From Rhodocyclaceae bacterium (GTDB taxonomy: Bacteria; Pseudomonadota; Gammaproteobacteria; Burkholderiales; Rhodocyclaceae): a DNA stretch of 64,000 nt. Positions 25,615-34,757 of this stretch are shown here, one piece after another; position 1 is the stretch's first letter; each line of letters opens with the position of its first letter. Made by a program: the position numbers and the translations under genes. The stretch lies in the NCBI GenBank assembly GCA_030824115.1, contig JAVBYI010000008.1:310001-374000 (forward strand), in the 5' to 3' direction. The notes below the pieces were generated by a model that saw nothing but the letters and a program-made list of their open reading frames with translations, made no database searches and was not told where the DNA came from.

Positions 25615-26844
25615 GTGCACCAACTGACCAGTTTCGCTACCGACTACACGCGCTACGTTCTCAAGGGCGGCACCAAGTTCTATGCCTGGATGGGCTCGCT
25701 CGCCGTCCTCATTGTCGGCATGTTGTATGTCTTCTACCTGCAAAACACCGATGGCCTGATCGTCACCGGCATGACCAGCCAGATCCATGACGGCCTGTAT
25801 TTTGCCAACCTCGTTTTCCTCGTTGGCGTCGCGGCCGGTGCGGTGACCATCGTCTTCCCGGCCTATGTCTATCATCATGAAGGCATGCACAAGGTAACGG
25901 TGCTCGGCGAGATGCTCGCCATTACGGCGGTCATCATGGTGATGATGTTCGTGTTTGCCCACATGGGCCGGCCGGACCGGCTCTGGCACATGATCCCGAT
26001 CATCGGCATCTACAACTTCCCGCACTCCATGCTGGCCTGGGACGTGCTGGTGCTGAACGGCTACCTGATCCTGAATGCCATCTGTGGCTTCTACTACCTG
26101 TGGATCAAGTACACGGGCGGCAAGATCAATAACAAGTGGTTCATGCCACTTGTTTTTCTCTCGATTGTCTGGGCGTTTTCGATCCACACCGTTACAGCTT
26201 TCCTGATCTCGACCATGCCGTCACGTCCGATGTGGTTCCACAGCATGATGCCGATCCGCTTCATCGTCACGGCCTTTGCCGCCGGTCCCGCGCTGATCAT
26301 CCTGGCCTTCATGATCATCCGCAAGAACACCAAGTTCTGGATCGACGACAGCGTGATCAACCTGCTCTCCACCATTGTTACCTATTGCCTCGGCATCGCC
26401 ATCTTCCTGACCATGTCGGAAGTCGTCGTCGAACTCTACGCCCGCACCGAACACGCCAACGGCCTCTACTACCTGATGTTCGGCCTGCATGGCCTGACCA
26501 AGCTGGTGCCGTGGTTCTGGGCCTCGGTGGTGCTGATGGTCGGCTCCTTCCTGCTCCTGATCTTTCCGAAGTTCCGCCACGACTACAAGATGTTGCCGAT
26601 TCTCTGCGCGACCACCTTTGCCGGTATCTGGATCGAGAAGGGAATGGGCCTGATTGTCCCCGGCTTCATCCCGTCGCCGATCGGCGAAGTCACCGAGTAT
26701 TACCCGAGCTTCGTCGAAGTGTTGCTGACCCTCGGTATCTGGGCCTTCGGCTTCTTCATTCTGACCATCCTGCTCAAGGGTGCCATCGGCATCCTGCTGG
26801 GTGACATCAAATATCGCGGCGCCAAGGCCGTTGCGACGAGGTGA
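25615..26844 (+). CDS. NrfD/DsrP-type membrane quinone-interacting subunit
   Basis: A 409-residue integral membrane protein with about ten hydrophobic helices. It is of the NrfD/PsrC/DsrP superfamily: YLQNTDGLIVTGMTSQIHDGLYFANLVF in the first third, HMGRPDRLWHM, FSIHTVTAFLIS, LYARTEHANGLYYL. It would oxidise or reduce quinone at the membrane and relay electrons to the Tat-exported ferredoxin. The start is GTG at 25615, 11 nt after a GAGGAG overlapping the ferredoxin stop. No haem-b ligands typical of DsrM were noticed. Confidence 0.92.
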   Translation: MHQLTSFATDYTRYVLKGGTKFYAWMGSLAVLIVGMLYVFYLQNTDGLIVTGMTSQIHDGLYFANLVFLVGVAAGAVTIVFPAYVYHHEGMHKVTVLGEMLAITAVIMVMMFVFAHMGRPDRLWHMIPIIGIYNFPHSMLAWDVLVLNGYLILNAICGFYYLWIKYTGGKINNKWFMPLVFLSIVWAFSIHTVTAFLISTMPSRPMWFHSMMPIRFIVTAFAAGPALIILAFMIIRKNTKFWIDDSVINLLSTIVTYCLGIAIFLTMSEVVVELYARTEHANGLYYLMFGLHGLTKLVPWFWASVVLMVGSFLLLIFPKFRHDYKMLPILCATTFAGIWIEKGMGLIVPGFIPSPIGEVTEYYPSFVEVLLTLGIWAFGFFILTILLKGAIGILLGDIKYRGAKAVATR

Positions 26845-26854
26845 GGCAAGGATC

Positions 26855-27679
26855 ATGAAAAAAATAGCCATTTACGCGACGGTCCTCGCCCTTTCGGGCG
26901 GTGCGTTGTATTCCGTCATCGCCGCTGAAAACGCGGCCGAACCGGCCGCCGCCGCAGAAGCCCCCAAGGAACCCATCGTTTGCTTTGAAAGCCGCAAGGG
27001 CGCCTCGGAAATCACCCAGCAGGAGATCAAGCCGGGCTGGCCCAATGTGAAGTGCTCGCCGACTACCGGTGCGGCGCTCTGGTATGGCGATCCCTTCGAA
27101 GGTACCGTGCCGATGGGCAAGATGCCGGGTCTGGAGAAGCTCCCCGAGGGGCATGCGCTGGTCAAGCCGCGTTCCGGCAAGCTCAACATCCTGCCAATGT
27201 GCGGCACCGCGTGCCACAACGGCGTTGGCCCCCAGTTCAACCCGCCGAAGTTGCCGAAGGGCAAAAAGCCGACACCGATCCCGACCATGGAAGGGCTGGT
27301 GCCCGACGTCAAGGATCTGCAGCACGGTCGCGGCCGCATCTGGTGCCTTGACTGCCATCACACGACCAAGCGCGACAAGCTGGTCGACCACTTTGGCGAT
27401 CCGATCAGCTTCGACCAGCCGCAGTTGCTGTGCGGCAAGTGCCACGGCGACAAGCTGCGCGACTGGCGGGACGGTATCCACGGCAAGCGTATCGGTGAAT
27501 TCGCCAGCAACGGCAAGAAGCGCTGGTTCACCTGTACAGAGTGCCACAACCCGCACAATGTGCAGGATGGCGAGCGGAACCGTGGCTTCATCCAGCTGCA
27601 GCCCGAGCCGTCGCCGCAACTGCCGAAAGGCATGGCGAACGCCGATCACGAAAAAGTACATCCGATTCCCAACCATTGA
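26855..27679 (+). CDS. periplasmic multihaem cytochrome c (three CXXCH plus one CX3CH)
   Basis: A 274-residue protein with a signal peptide (cleavage near residue 24). Haem-binding sites are CLDCH (164-168), CGKCH (193-197) and CTECH (227-231). A fourth possible site, CGTACH (116-121), has three residues between the cysteines instead of two. It ends the ferredoxin/NrfD operon and would be the periplasmic electron carrier of the complex. It resembles DsrJ and cytochrome c3-type subunits in size and place but no specific match is claimed. The next gene starts inside its stop codon (TGATG). Confidence 0.9.
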   Translation: MKKIAIYATVLALSGGALYSVIAAENAAEPAAAAEAPKEPIVCFESRKGASEITQQEIKPGWPNVKCSPTTGAALWYGDPFEGTVPMGKMPGLEKLPEGHALVKPRSGKLNILPMCGTACHNGVGPQFNPPKLPKGKKPTPIPTMEGLVPDVKDLQHGRGRIWCLDCHHTTKRDKLVDHFGDPISFDQPQLLCGKCHGDKLRDWRDGIHGKRIGEFASNGKKRWFTCTECHNPHNVQDGERNRGFIQLQPEPSPQLPKGMANADHEKVHPIPNH

Positions 27680-28107
27680 TGTCGGATTCACCTGATAAGC
27701 CCTCGCCGGTCAGGGGCGACCCGACTTGGGTCGCTCCTGCCCTGACGCGCGAGGAAAAAACCCGCAATGTGGGCAAGACGCCAGTCTTCTTCGGCCCGCC
27801 GCTGGCCATCCTCACGGACGGCCAGAAGAACACGATGGAAATCAGCGGGGTACTCAACCGCACCGCCGAACGCTATCTCGAAATACGGCGCCGCCACGGG
27901 ATTGAGCTCACCGAGCCGGAGCGCCAGTGCATCGCCCACATCTGCCACATCGGCTTCATGTCGCCGCTGGAAATCGAGGAGCTGCCGTTCGAGGTTGGCC
28001 TGACCGCGTTTGAGTGCGAAGGTCTGGACAAAGCCGCGTTGAAGAAAAAACTCGAAGCAGCCAGCTTCGTCGACCTCGTCGTCGTCGTCGAATCGCTCGG
28101 TTTTTGA
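27679..28107 (+). CDS. hypothetical protein coupled to the redox operon (142 aa)
   Basis: A 142-residue soluble protein with no signal peptide; start at 27679 overlaps the cytochrome stop. It has a conserved-looking middle (TREEKTRNVGKTPVFFGPPLAI split around residues 24-45, ERQCIAHICHIGFMSPLEIEELP) containing CIAHICH, which is not a CXXCH motif, and an acidic, helical C-terminus. Tight coupling suggests an assembly or regulatory role for the membrane complex. Family not recognised. Confidence 0.8.
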   Translation: MSDSPDKPSPVRGDPTWVAPALTREEKTRNVGKTPVFFGPPLAILTDGQKNTMEISGVLNRTAERYLEIRRRHGIELTEPERQCIAHICHIGFMSPLEIEELPFEVGLTAFECEGLDKAALKKKLEAASFVDLVVVVESLGF

Positions 28108-28123
28108 GCAAAAGGAACTACGC

Positions 28124-28525
28124 ATGACCCCCAGCCGCGTCCCATGGGAGCCGCACTTCACGGTCGGCCACGCCACCATCGACGAACAGCATCGACAGCT
28201 TCTGGCACAGTGTGACCGCCTGGCCGACCTGTGCGCCACCGACGGCGGCAACAGCAGTGCCGACGCAGAATTCACGGCCGCCTTCGAGCGGACGATGGGC
28301 ATGGCACGTGAGCATTTCGCTGTCGAAGAAGCGCTGCTTGTTGCTGCGGCCTATCCCGATCTCGAAGACTACCGCTGCGAAGTCGAGGAGTATGAGTTCC
28401 TCGCCGCCGAGATCGCCACCACGGAAAATTTCGACAAGATCGAATTGCAGCGCTTCCTCGCGCTCTGGTGGCTCGGCCACATCCTCGGCGCCGCCAAACA
28501 ACAAAGTCCCTACCTGAAAGATTGA
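28124..28525 (+). CDS. hemerythrin-like protein with missing iron ligands
   Basis: A 133-residue four-helix protein with the bacteriohemerythrin frame: PWEPHFTVGHATIDEQH, REHFAVEEALL, AAYPDLEDY and FLALWWLGHI. Iron ligands His23, His64, Glu68 and His119 are present. The HxxxH pair expected after the YP motif reads Y83-R-C-E-V87, so both histidines are lost, and the Asp expected five residues after His119 is Ala. It may bind a single metal, or none, rather than the O2-binding di-iron site. It is the last gene of the redox operon, 16 nt after the preceding gene. Confidence 0.85.
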   Translation: MTPSRVPWEPHFTVGHATIDEQHRQLLAQCDRLADLCATDGGNSSADAEFTAAFERTMGMAREHFAVEEALLVAAAYPDLEDYRCEVEEYEFLAAEIATTENFDKIELQRFLALWWLGHILGAAKQQSPYLKD

Positions 28526-28532
28526 CGCCCCG

Positions 28533-28557
28533 AAAAAGTCGGCGCTGGCGGGACGGC
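28533..28557 (+). repeat. dispersed repeat, copy 7 (perfect 25 nt)
   Basis: A perfect copy with five A residues. It fills most of the 39-nt gap between the convergent hemerythrin-like and Na+/H+ antiporter genes. Confidence 0.9.
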
Positions 28558-28564
28558 ACCCTGA

Positions 28565-30124
28565 TTACAAATGCGCTTCCTGATAGTCGAGGATCTCTTC
28601 AAGGTGGTGTAGCACTTCGTCGCTGATCTCGTTCTCGCGCCAGAGGCGGATCAGTTCCTGACGTTCGGCCTTGATGGCGGCGTGGCGCAGGCGGTTTTCG
28701 AGGGCGCTGCGTGGCGTTGTTTCGATGCCGTCGGGTGCGGCTAGCACGATGCGCTCCATCATCTCGGTGCGCAGGCGTTCGGCCCATTCGGGCGGGGCTT
28801 TTTCGGTGGCCATGATGTCGTCGATGGCGGCGAGTGCAGCGGAACTCATGGCGGCGCGCACGCGTTGCTGCTCGCGGTGTATATCCCAGTTGGAACCGAC
28901 CCTGAGTTTGCGGATCAGGGCGGGCAGACTGAGGCCCTGACCGACCAGTGTGAGGGCGACGACGAAGAAGGTCAGGAAGATCACCAGATCGCGGTAGGGG
29001 AAAGGCTTGCCGTTGGGCAGCAGGGTCGGCAGGGCGAGGGCGGCGGCAATCGAGACGATGCCGCGCATGCCGCACCAGCCGATGATGCCGAGTTCACGCT
29101 TTCTGAGCTGGGCATCGCTTTCGCGCAGGCTGCCGGCAATCCAGCGCGGCAGGTAGGCGGCCGGATACACCCAGAGGAAGCGCACGGAGATGGCGACCGC
29201 ACTGACGACCAGCCCGAGGAAGACGAGGTGGCCGAGCGTGTACATGTTGAGTTTTTCGACGACGTTCGACATCTCGATGCCGATCAGGATGAACACCAGA
29301 CTGTTGAGGATGAAGACCAGGATGCTCCAGGCCGAGCGGGCGAGGATGCGCATTTCCGACGAGACGATCTCGGGCGAGTAGCGGCCGCGCAGCAAGCCGG
29401 CGGCGACCACGGCGAGGACGCCGGAGACATGCACTTGCTCGGCAACGATGTAGGCGACGTAGGGAATCGTCAGCGAGGTGAGCACTTCGATGAAGGGGTC
29501 GCCAAGCTTCTTGTGGATGGCGATGAAGATGAAGGCCAGCACGAGGCCGATGCCGATACCGCCGGCCGAGACGGCGATGAACTGCAGGCTGGCATTGGTC
29601 AGCGAGAAGGCGCCGGTCAGCACGGCGACCACGGCGAACTTGTAGATGACGAGTCCCGAAGCATCATTCACCAGACTTTCGCCTTCGAGGATGGTGACGA
29701 TGCGGCGCGGGATATTCATGCGCGAAAGGATGGCCGTGGCGGCGACGGCATCCGGCGGCGAGACGATGGCGCCAAGGACGAAGGCCACCGCCCAGGGCAC
29801 ATCCGGCACCAGCAGCTTGAGGGCGGCACCGACCGCCAGCGTGGTGACGATGACCAGACCGATGGCCAAGAGGCCGATCGGCCGGATGTTCGACTTGAAG
29901 TCATGCCATGAGGTGAGCAGCGCGGCCTGATAGAGAATCGGCGGCAGCACCAGTACGAGGATCAGTTGCGGATCGAAAGGGAAGGCCGGCAGGCGCGGAA
30001 TCAGGCCGAGGGCGAGACCGCCGATGACCAGTGCAATCGGGTAAGGGAACTTGAAGTGGCGCGCCACCCAGCCGAGGGCGACGGCAACAAGCATCAGCAG
30101 GAGGATCAGTTCGAGGAGCAGCAT
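28565..30124 (-). CDS. Na+/H+ antiporter, CPA1 (NhaP) family
   Basis: A 519-residue protein with about twelve membrane helices. CPA1 motifs are LVLPPILYQAALLTSW, GAIVSPPDAVAATAILSR, the ion-binding ND pair in EGESLVNDASGLVIYKF, and GWCGMRGIVSIAAALALP. A cytoplasmic C-terminal tail of about 110 charged residues follows. It exchanges Na+ or K+ for protons to control pH and salt. It stands alone between a convergent neighbour and a hybrid kinase gene on the same strand. Ion preference cannot be decided from sequence. Confidence 0.94.
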   Translation of the reverse strand: MLLLELILLLMLVAVALGWVARHFKFPYPIALVIGGLALGLIPRLPAFPFDPQLILVLVLPPILYQAALLTSWHDFKSNIRPIGLLAIGLVIVTTLAVGAALKLLVPDVPWAVAFVLGAIVSPPDAVAATAILSRMNIPRRIVTILEGESLVNDASGLVIYKFAVVAVLTGAFSLTNASLQFIAVSAGGIGIGLVLAFIFIAIHKKLGDPFIEVLTSLTIPYVAYIVAEQVHVSGVLAVVAAGLLRGRYSPEIVSSEMRILARSAWSILVFILNSLVFILIGIEMSNVVEKLNMYTLGHLVFLGLVVSAVAISVRFLWVYPAAYLPRWIAGSLRESDAQLRKRELGIIGWCGMRGIVSIAAALALPTLLPNGKPFPYRDLVIFLTFFVVALTLVGQGLSLPALIRKLRVGSNWDIHREQQRVRAAMSSAALAAIDDIMATEKAPPEWAERLRTEMMERIVLAAPDGIETTPRSALENRLRHAAIKAERQELIRLWRENEISDEVLHHLEEILDYQEAHL

Positions 30125-30158
30125 GGTCTAAGTGGGCGCGGTTTGATGCGGACTGCGT

Positions 30159-32420
30159 TCAGGCGCCCGGCGGCGCCAGCCAACGCAGGAGAAGTGAGTA
30201 CAACGCATCAGGATTCACCGGTTTGCCGATGAAATCGTTCATGCCTGCGTCGAAGCAATTTGTCTTGTCTTCTGCGAAGGCATTGGCCGTCATGGCAAGA
30301 ATCGGCACAGTGGCGTAGTTGGGCAGGCGGCGTATCTGGCGTGTGGCTTCCAGACCATCCATGCGTGGCATCTGCACATCCATCAGGATCAGGTCGAAGT
30401 CATGCTGGCGTGCCATATTGAGGGCATCCAGTCCATCCTCCGCAATCGTGACAGTTGGCCAGATGTCGTTTAGCAAATCCAGCGTTACCTCGCGGTTGAT
30501 TGGTTCATCCTCGACCAACAGTATCCGTTTACCGCTGTAATCGCGGATCAGGATGGCCTCGGCAGATTCGGCCGAGGCGCGAGCGCTGAGCAGCCCGTTA
30601 TCGTTCCCCTTCTTGAGACGGGCGGTGAACCAGAAAGTGCTGCCGACTCCGGGGGTGCTTAGCACCCCGGCATCGCCTCCCATGAGCAGGGCAAATCGTT
30701 TGGTGATGGCCAGGCCCAGGCCCGAGCCGCCATATTTTCGTGTTGTGGAACTATCGGCCTGCTCAAAGACGTTGAAGAGTTTGCCTATCTTGTCCGCTTC
30801 GATGCCGATCCCTGTGTCTTGCACTTCAAAACGAATCATCAAGCTATCAGGACCTTCCTCGACCGGATGAATGCGCAGAGTGACCGTTCCCTGTTCGGTA
30901 AACTTGACGGCATTGGTTGCATAGTTGAGCAGCGCCTGCTGTAGCCGGATCGGATCGCCCAACAGACGGGGTAGCGATGCGACATCGACGATCAGCCGGA
31001 TGTTCTTTGCATGGGCACGTTCGCTCACCATGGAAACGACGTTGGCAGCAAGGCTGGCGAGCACGACAGTCGTATCCTCAAGAACCAATTTGCCGGCTTC
31101 GATCTTGGACAGATCCAGAATGTCATTGATGATGCCGAGCAGGTGTTGTGCTGCGTTGTCGATCTTGTCGAGGCGGTCTTGCTGGCGGGCAGTAACGCCT
31201 TCGCGCCGCAGCATATGGGCCATGCCCAGGATGCCGTTCATCGGCGTGCGGATTTCGTGGCTCATGTTGGCCAGGAAGGCGCTCTTGGCTACATTGGCCG
31301 CTTCGGCAGCCTGCTTGGCCAGGTTGAGTTCGGCCGTGCGTGCCGCGACGACCTTTTCGAGGTGATCGCGATGCTGTGTCAGTTCGGACTGGATATTGCG
31401 ATGCTCGGTGATGTCATGGCCGATCCCCAGCACGCCGATCAGGCTGCCATCAGACGCGACCATCGGTACCTTGGTAGTTTCCATCAGTGCGCGGTGGCTA
31501 TCGCTGGCGAAGGTGATCCATTCCTCATTGACACTCGGCACGCCGGCGGCCATCGCGTTCTGATCCTTTTGCTGAAAGAAGTCGGCCAGTTCCTTGTCGA
31601 CGAAGTCGTAATCGGTCTTGCCGATGATGGCTGCCTCGCTGGCACCGAAGAAGCGTTGGAAGGCCGGGTTGCAGGCAAGGTAGACGCCTTCGGTGCTTTT
31701 CAGCCAGACGAGATCGGGGATGGCGGCCACCAGTGTGCGCAGATGGGTGCGCTCGCGCTCCAGCGCGCGGGCCACCTGCCGGATTGGGTTGCCGAAATGG
31801 GCGCTGATGCGCAAGGTGGCGTAGATGCCGACCAGCAACAGTGCCACGACCACGACCGCGATGAATAGCAGGCCATTTTCGAGGGCATTTTTGCGATTGA
31901 CTTCGGAGATGCCAACCTGGATGACGCCCATCACGGCGTTGTCGTAGCCGCCCTGATAGGTGATGCTGACTTCCCGCACCGGTTGTTCTGCCAACAGATA
32001 TTCACGCACCTGCAACGCGGTTTTTTGGTCCAGTAGCGCGCGCACGATCGCCAGCGTGGCCGGATCGACCTGCTGGTCATTCTGTGCTGGATCGCTGTGC
32101 GCATAAACTTGGCCCTGCCGGTCGATGAGGCGCAGATAGAGAATGTCCGGCTGGACTGCCGCGATTTCTTCGAGCAGGAGGCGAGCCTGATATTTGCCGG
32201 AAAAACTGACCCGGCTGACCGCATTCGCCAGCACCCGTGTCGTCAGGGTGGACAGCCGGTCCTGCTCGCTTTCCATCACGCCGCGCAAATAGAGCCCACC
32301 GGCCAGCAGCACGGCAACCATCAGCAGAAAGATCAGGCCGCCAAAGGCCAGCGCCAGGCGCCGGTCGACATCGACCAGGTTAGGCAGCGTGTAGCTTGCT
32401 TCGTTTGTCAGGGACTTCAT
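30159..32420 (-). CDS. hybrid sensor histidine kinase (PAS-HisKA-HATPase-REC)
   Basis: A 753-residue membrane kinase. Two transmembrane helices (about 27-49 and 184-208) flank a periplasmic domain of about 135 residues. A PAS domain ([25 protein letters not shown] region) is followed by His[13 protein letters not shown] (His about 388), HATPase motifs (NAVKFT, DTGIGIE, GGSGLGL) and a receiver domain with [13 protein letters not shown] (Asp about 681). No Hpt domain is seen. Its start overlaps the stop of the upstream sugar-type binding protein by 1 nt (TAATG), which strongly suggests that protein delivers the signal. Confidence 0.94.
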   Translation of the reverse strand: MKSLTNEASYTLPNLVDVDRRLALAFGGLIFLLMVAVLLAGGLYLRGVMESEQDRLSTLTTRVLANAVSRVSFSGKYQARLLLEEIAAVQPDILYLRLIDRQGQVYAHSDPAQNDQQVDPATLAIVRALLDQKTALQVREYLLAEQPVREVSITYQGGYDNAVMGVIQVGISEVNRKNALENGLLFIAVVVVALLLVGIYATLRISAHFGNPIRQVARALERERTHLRTLVAAIPDLVWLKSTEGVYLACNPAFQRFFGASEAAIIGKTDYDFVDKELADFFQQKDQNAMAAGVPSVNEEWITFASDSHRALMETTKVPMVASDGSLIGVLGIGHDITEHRNIQSELTQHRDHLEKVVAARTAELNLAKQAAEAANVAKSAFLANMSHEIRTPMNGILGMAHMLRREGVTARQQDRLDKIDNAAQHLLGIINDILDLSKIEAGKLVLEDTTVVLASLAANVVSMVSERAHAKNIRLIVDVASLPRLLGDPIRLQQALLNYATNAVKFTEQGTVTLRIHPVEEGPDSLMIRFEVQDTGIGIEADKIGKLFNVFEQADSSTTRKYGGSGLGLAITKRFALLMGGDAGVLSTPGVGSTFWFTARLKKGNDNGLLSARASAESAEAILIRDYSGKRILLVEDEPINREVTLDLLNDIWPTVTIAEDGLDALNMARQHDFDLILMDVQMPRMDGLEATRQIRRLPNYATVPILAMTANAFAEDKTNCFDAGMNDFIGKPVNPDALYSLLLRWLAPPGA

Positions 32421-33475
32421 TATTTACTTGTGACCTTGTCACCTTGCCAGAGAGGTTGCTTTGCCGACCATGGTTTTTTGAATGGCGTCGGAATCGGCCC
32501 GAGCCAGCCTGGATAGCGGTCAAGTGTTTCTGCAGTGATCGGGAATACGGGCACCAGAATCTGCTTCGCCACCGCTTGCTTTCTTGCAGCGGCATAGCCT
32601 GCTTTCATTGCTGCGGCGCCCAGCGGGCCGCAGAATTGCGCCGAGTCGATGCGGGTCAGGCGACGGGCACGGATGTTCTCGACCGACTTGGGGTCGCCGT
32701 CGATGCTGGCGACGGCAATCTCGTCGCGTCCGGCCTTGGCGAGCACGTCCACCACCGCCAGTCCGCCACCATCATTGACGGTGAAGATGGCATCGATACT
32801 GTTGCGTTCGGGGAAGTCGCGCAGGATCGCCTCACCTGCCTTGCGGCCGGAAACCGGCTCGACGGCCTCATAAGTCTTGAGAATCTTGAAAGCCTTGCCA
32901 TGATCGCGCAGGGCATCGAGAAAGCCATTCAGCCGCTCGACGGTGGAGGAGACCAGCGGATATTCCACCAGAATCAGTTTCAAAGGCGTCGGACTGGGAA
33001 ATATGGCCGCCAGGTATTCGCCATCGAGATAGCCGGCCTGGCGGTTGTCAGAGGTGACAAAAGCTGCTAACTGACCACCGCTGATGTATTGATCGTAGGC
33101 CACCACGGGGATGCCGGCGGCGTTGGCCGCCTTGAGCGGTGCGGCCAGCGCGGCGTTATCGGTCGGCTGCACGATGATGACATCAGGTTTGCTCGCTACC
33201 ATTGACTGCATCTGCGCGATCTGGCGTTCGACACCGGCAGCGCCATCACCGGCCACTTCGGGGAGCAATCTGACGCCACGCTCGCCACGGCTTGCCGCTG
33301 CCGCATTGATGCTGTCGGCTTCTGCCTCCAGTCCCTTGCGCATGGCAACCTGGCCGGGAATGCTCATCGACCAGTAGAGTATCCCGACGCGGAACGGCTG
33401 AACAGCTTCTTTGGCCTCGACTGCAACGACTTGGCATAACAGTGCCAGACATATGGCAAGAAAACGTGACTGCAT
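32420..33475 (-). CDS. periplasmic sugar-type binding protein (ribose/galactose-like), sensor partner
   Basis: A 351-residue protein with a signal peptide ([17 protein letters not shown]). A type I periplasmic-binding fold follows: [55 protein letters not shown] split over about residues 95-130, [34 protein letters not shown]. Start ATG at 33475 has AGGAGA upstream. There are no ABC transporter genes nearby, and its stop overlaps the hybrid kinase start, so it likely acts like TorT or LuxP, detecting a small ligand for the kinase. Ligand unknown. Confidence 0.9.
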   Translation of the reverse strand: MQSRFLAICLALLCQVVAVEAKEAVQPFRVGILYWSMSIPGQVAMRKGLEAEADSINAAAASRGERGVRLLPEVAGDGAAGVERQIAQMQSMVASKPDVIIVQPTDNAALAAPLKAANAAGIPVVAYDQYISGGQLAAFVTSDNRQAGYLDGEYLAAIFPSPTPLKLILVEYPLVSSTVERLNGFLDALRDHGKAFKILKTYEAVEPVSGRKAGEAILRDFPERNSIDAIFTVNDGGGLAVVDVLAKAGRDEIAVASIDGDPKSVENIRARRLTRIDSAQFCGPLGAAAMKAGYAAARKQAVAKQILVPVFPITAETLDRYPGWLGPIPTPFKKPWSAKQPLWQGDKVTSK

Positions 33476-33504
33476 CGGAAACTCTCCTAAGGGCGTGGCG
33501 CCTG

Positions 33505-33529
33505 AAAAAGTCGGCGCTGGCGGGACGGC
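33505..33529 (+). repeat. dispersed repeat, copy 8 (perfect 25 nt)
   Basis: A perfect copy between the 3' end of namZ (33552) and the start of the binding-protein gene (33475), both on the minus strand. Confidence 0.9.
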
Positions 33530-33551
33530 GGTATCACGAGTTCGGTCATGG

Positions 33552-34757
33552 TCATGGGTACAGATGAAACGCCAGGCTTGCCGTTTGCCAGCTTTGCTCA
33601 TCCGCACTTGTCTGTTTATCCAGATCGGCAGGCGTCGCAACCGGATCATCCACCCACTCGCGCAGCAGCGGGCTGCCATTGATGAGGTCGATGGCGAGGC
33701 GGTCGCGCTCGTATTCGTAGGGAAAGTCGCGCCACAGCGGGTAGTCGGACTGCAAGCGGCGAATTGCCTTGAAGGCGAGCGCCATCAGGCGCCACGGCTG
33801 GAAGGTGGCGTGGTCGTAATGGCTTAGGGTGTCGACATGAATCTGAATGCCGGAACACAACTGGCCGACATGCTTGTGGAAGGTCGGCTCGAACCAGATC
33901 GGACGCAGCTTGCAGCCGTGCAACCACTGCGGCGCAAACTGCTGCATTTCCTTGAGGATCGCGGCGGCATCGATGTCGGGTGCGCCGAACAGTTCGAGCG
34001 GCCGGGTGGTGCCGCGCCCTTCGGAGAGCGTCGTGCCTTCGAGCAGGACCGTGCCGGCATAACAACGCGCCATCGAGAGGTTGGGGGCGTTCGGGCTGGG
34101 GTTGATCCAGCTCCGTTCGGATGGCCAGCCGTATCCCGGTGCCGCGTCGGGTTGCCAGTCTTGCATTGCAATCACCTGGCAATCGACATCGAGTTTCAGC
34201 GTGGCGATGAACCAGCGTGCCAGTTCGCCCATGGTCAGGCCGTGGCGCATCGGCAGCGGGCCGGCGCCGACAAAACTTTCCCAGCCGGCGCGCAGGGTCA
34301 GGCCTTCAATCGGCCGGCCGGCGGGGTTGGGGCGGTCGAGAATCCAGACGGCCTTGCCGTGTTGCGCGGCGGCTTCGAGCAGGTAGCGTAGTGTGGTGAT
34401 GAAGGTGTAGATGCGGCAGCCGAGGTCTTGCAAGTCGATGAGCAGCACGTCGAACGTGTCCATCATCGCGGCGGTGGGGCGGCGCACTTCGCCATACAGG
34501 CTGAAGACCGGAATGCCGAGCGCCGGATCGACGAAGTCGGGCGACTCCATCATGTTGTCCTGCTTGTCGCCGCGCAGGCCGTGCTGCGGGCCGAATGCGG
34601 CCGTGAGCTTGATTTCCGGTAGTGCAGCGAGCGCATCCAGGCTATGGGTCAGGTCGCGTGTGGTCGAGGCCGGGTGGGCGAGCAAGGCGATGCGTTCGCC
34701 GACGAGCGGCTGGCGCAGGTCGGCATCCTCGATCAGCCGCTCGATACCGAATTTCAT
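33552..34757 (-). CDS. namZ: DUF1343 exo-beta-N-acetylmuramidase (NamZ-like)
   Basis: A 401-residue protein. The start MKFGIERLIED and LLAHPASTTRDL, AAFGPQHGLRGDKQDNM, IPVFSLYGEVRRPT, IDLQDLGCRIYTFITTL and DRPNPAGRPIEG are DUF1343/NamZ signatures. NamZ releases terminal N-acetylmuramic acid from peptidoglycan fragments. No clear signal peptide is seen, so a cytoplasmic or alternative-export location is possible. ATG 34757 overlaps the stop of the DOMON-like gene as ATGA; another ATG lies two codons upstream. It belongs to the minus-strand run rhlE-FAH-DOMON-namZ. Confidence 0.88.
   Translation of the reverse strand: MKFGIERLIEDADLRQPLVGERIALLAHPASTTRDLTHSLDALAALPEIKLTAAFGPQHGLRGDKQDNMMESPDFVDPALGIPVFSLYGEVRRPTAAMMDTFDVLLIDLQDLGCRIYTFITTLRYLLEAAAQHGKAVWILDRPNPAGRPIEGLTLRAGWESFVGAGPLPMRHGLTMGELARWFIATLKLDVDCQVIAMQDWQPDAAPGYGWPSERSWINPSPNAPNLSMARCYAGTVLLEGTTLSEGRGTTRPLELFGAPDIDAAAILKEMQQFAPQWLHGCKLRPIWFEPTFHKHVGQLCSGIQIHVDTLSHYDHATFQPWRLMALAFKAIRRLQSDYPLWRDFPYEYERDRLAIDLINGSPLLREWVDDPVATPADLDKQTSADEQSWQTASLAFHLYP

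Noticed and set aside
28533..28557. The dispersed motif as an intrinsic terminator
   Set aside because: A single copy makes no stable hairpin, and the A-tract lies on the same strand as the core, so a T-run would follow only in one orientation.
34255..34285. GCGCCGAC stretch in namZ resembling half the motif
   Set aside because: Only about eight consecutive core bases match, as expected by chance in this GC-rich DNA.
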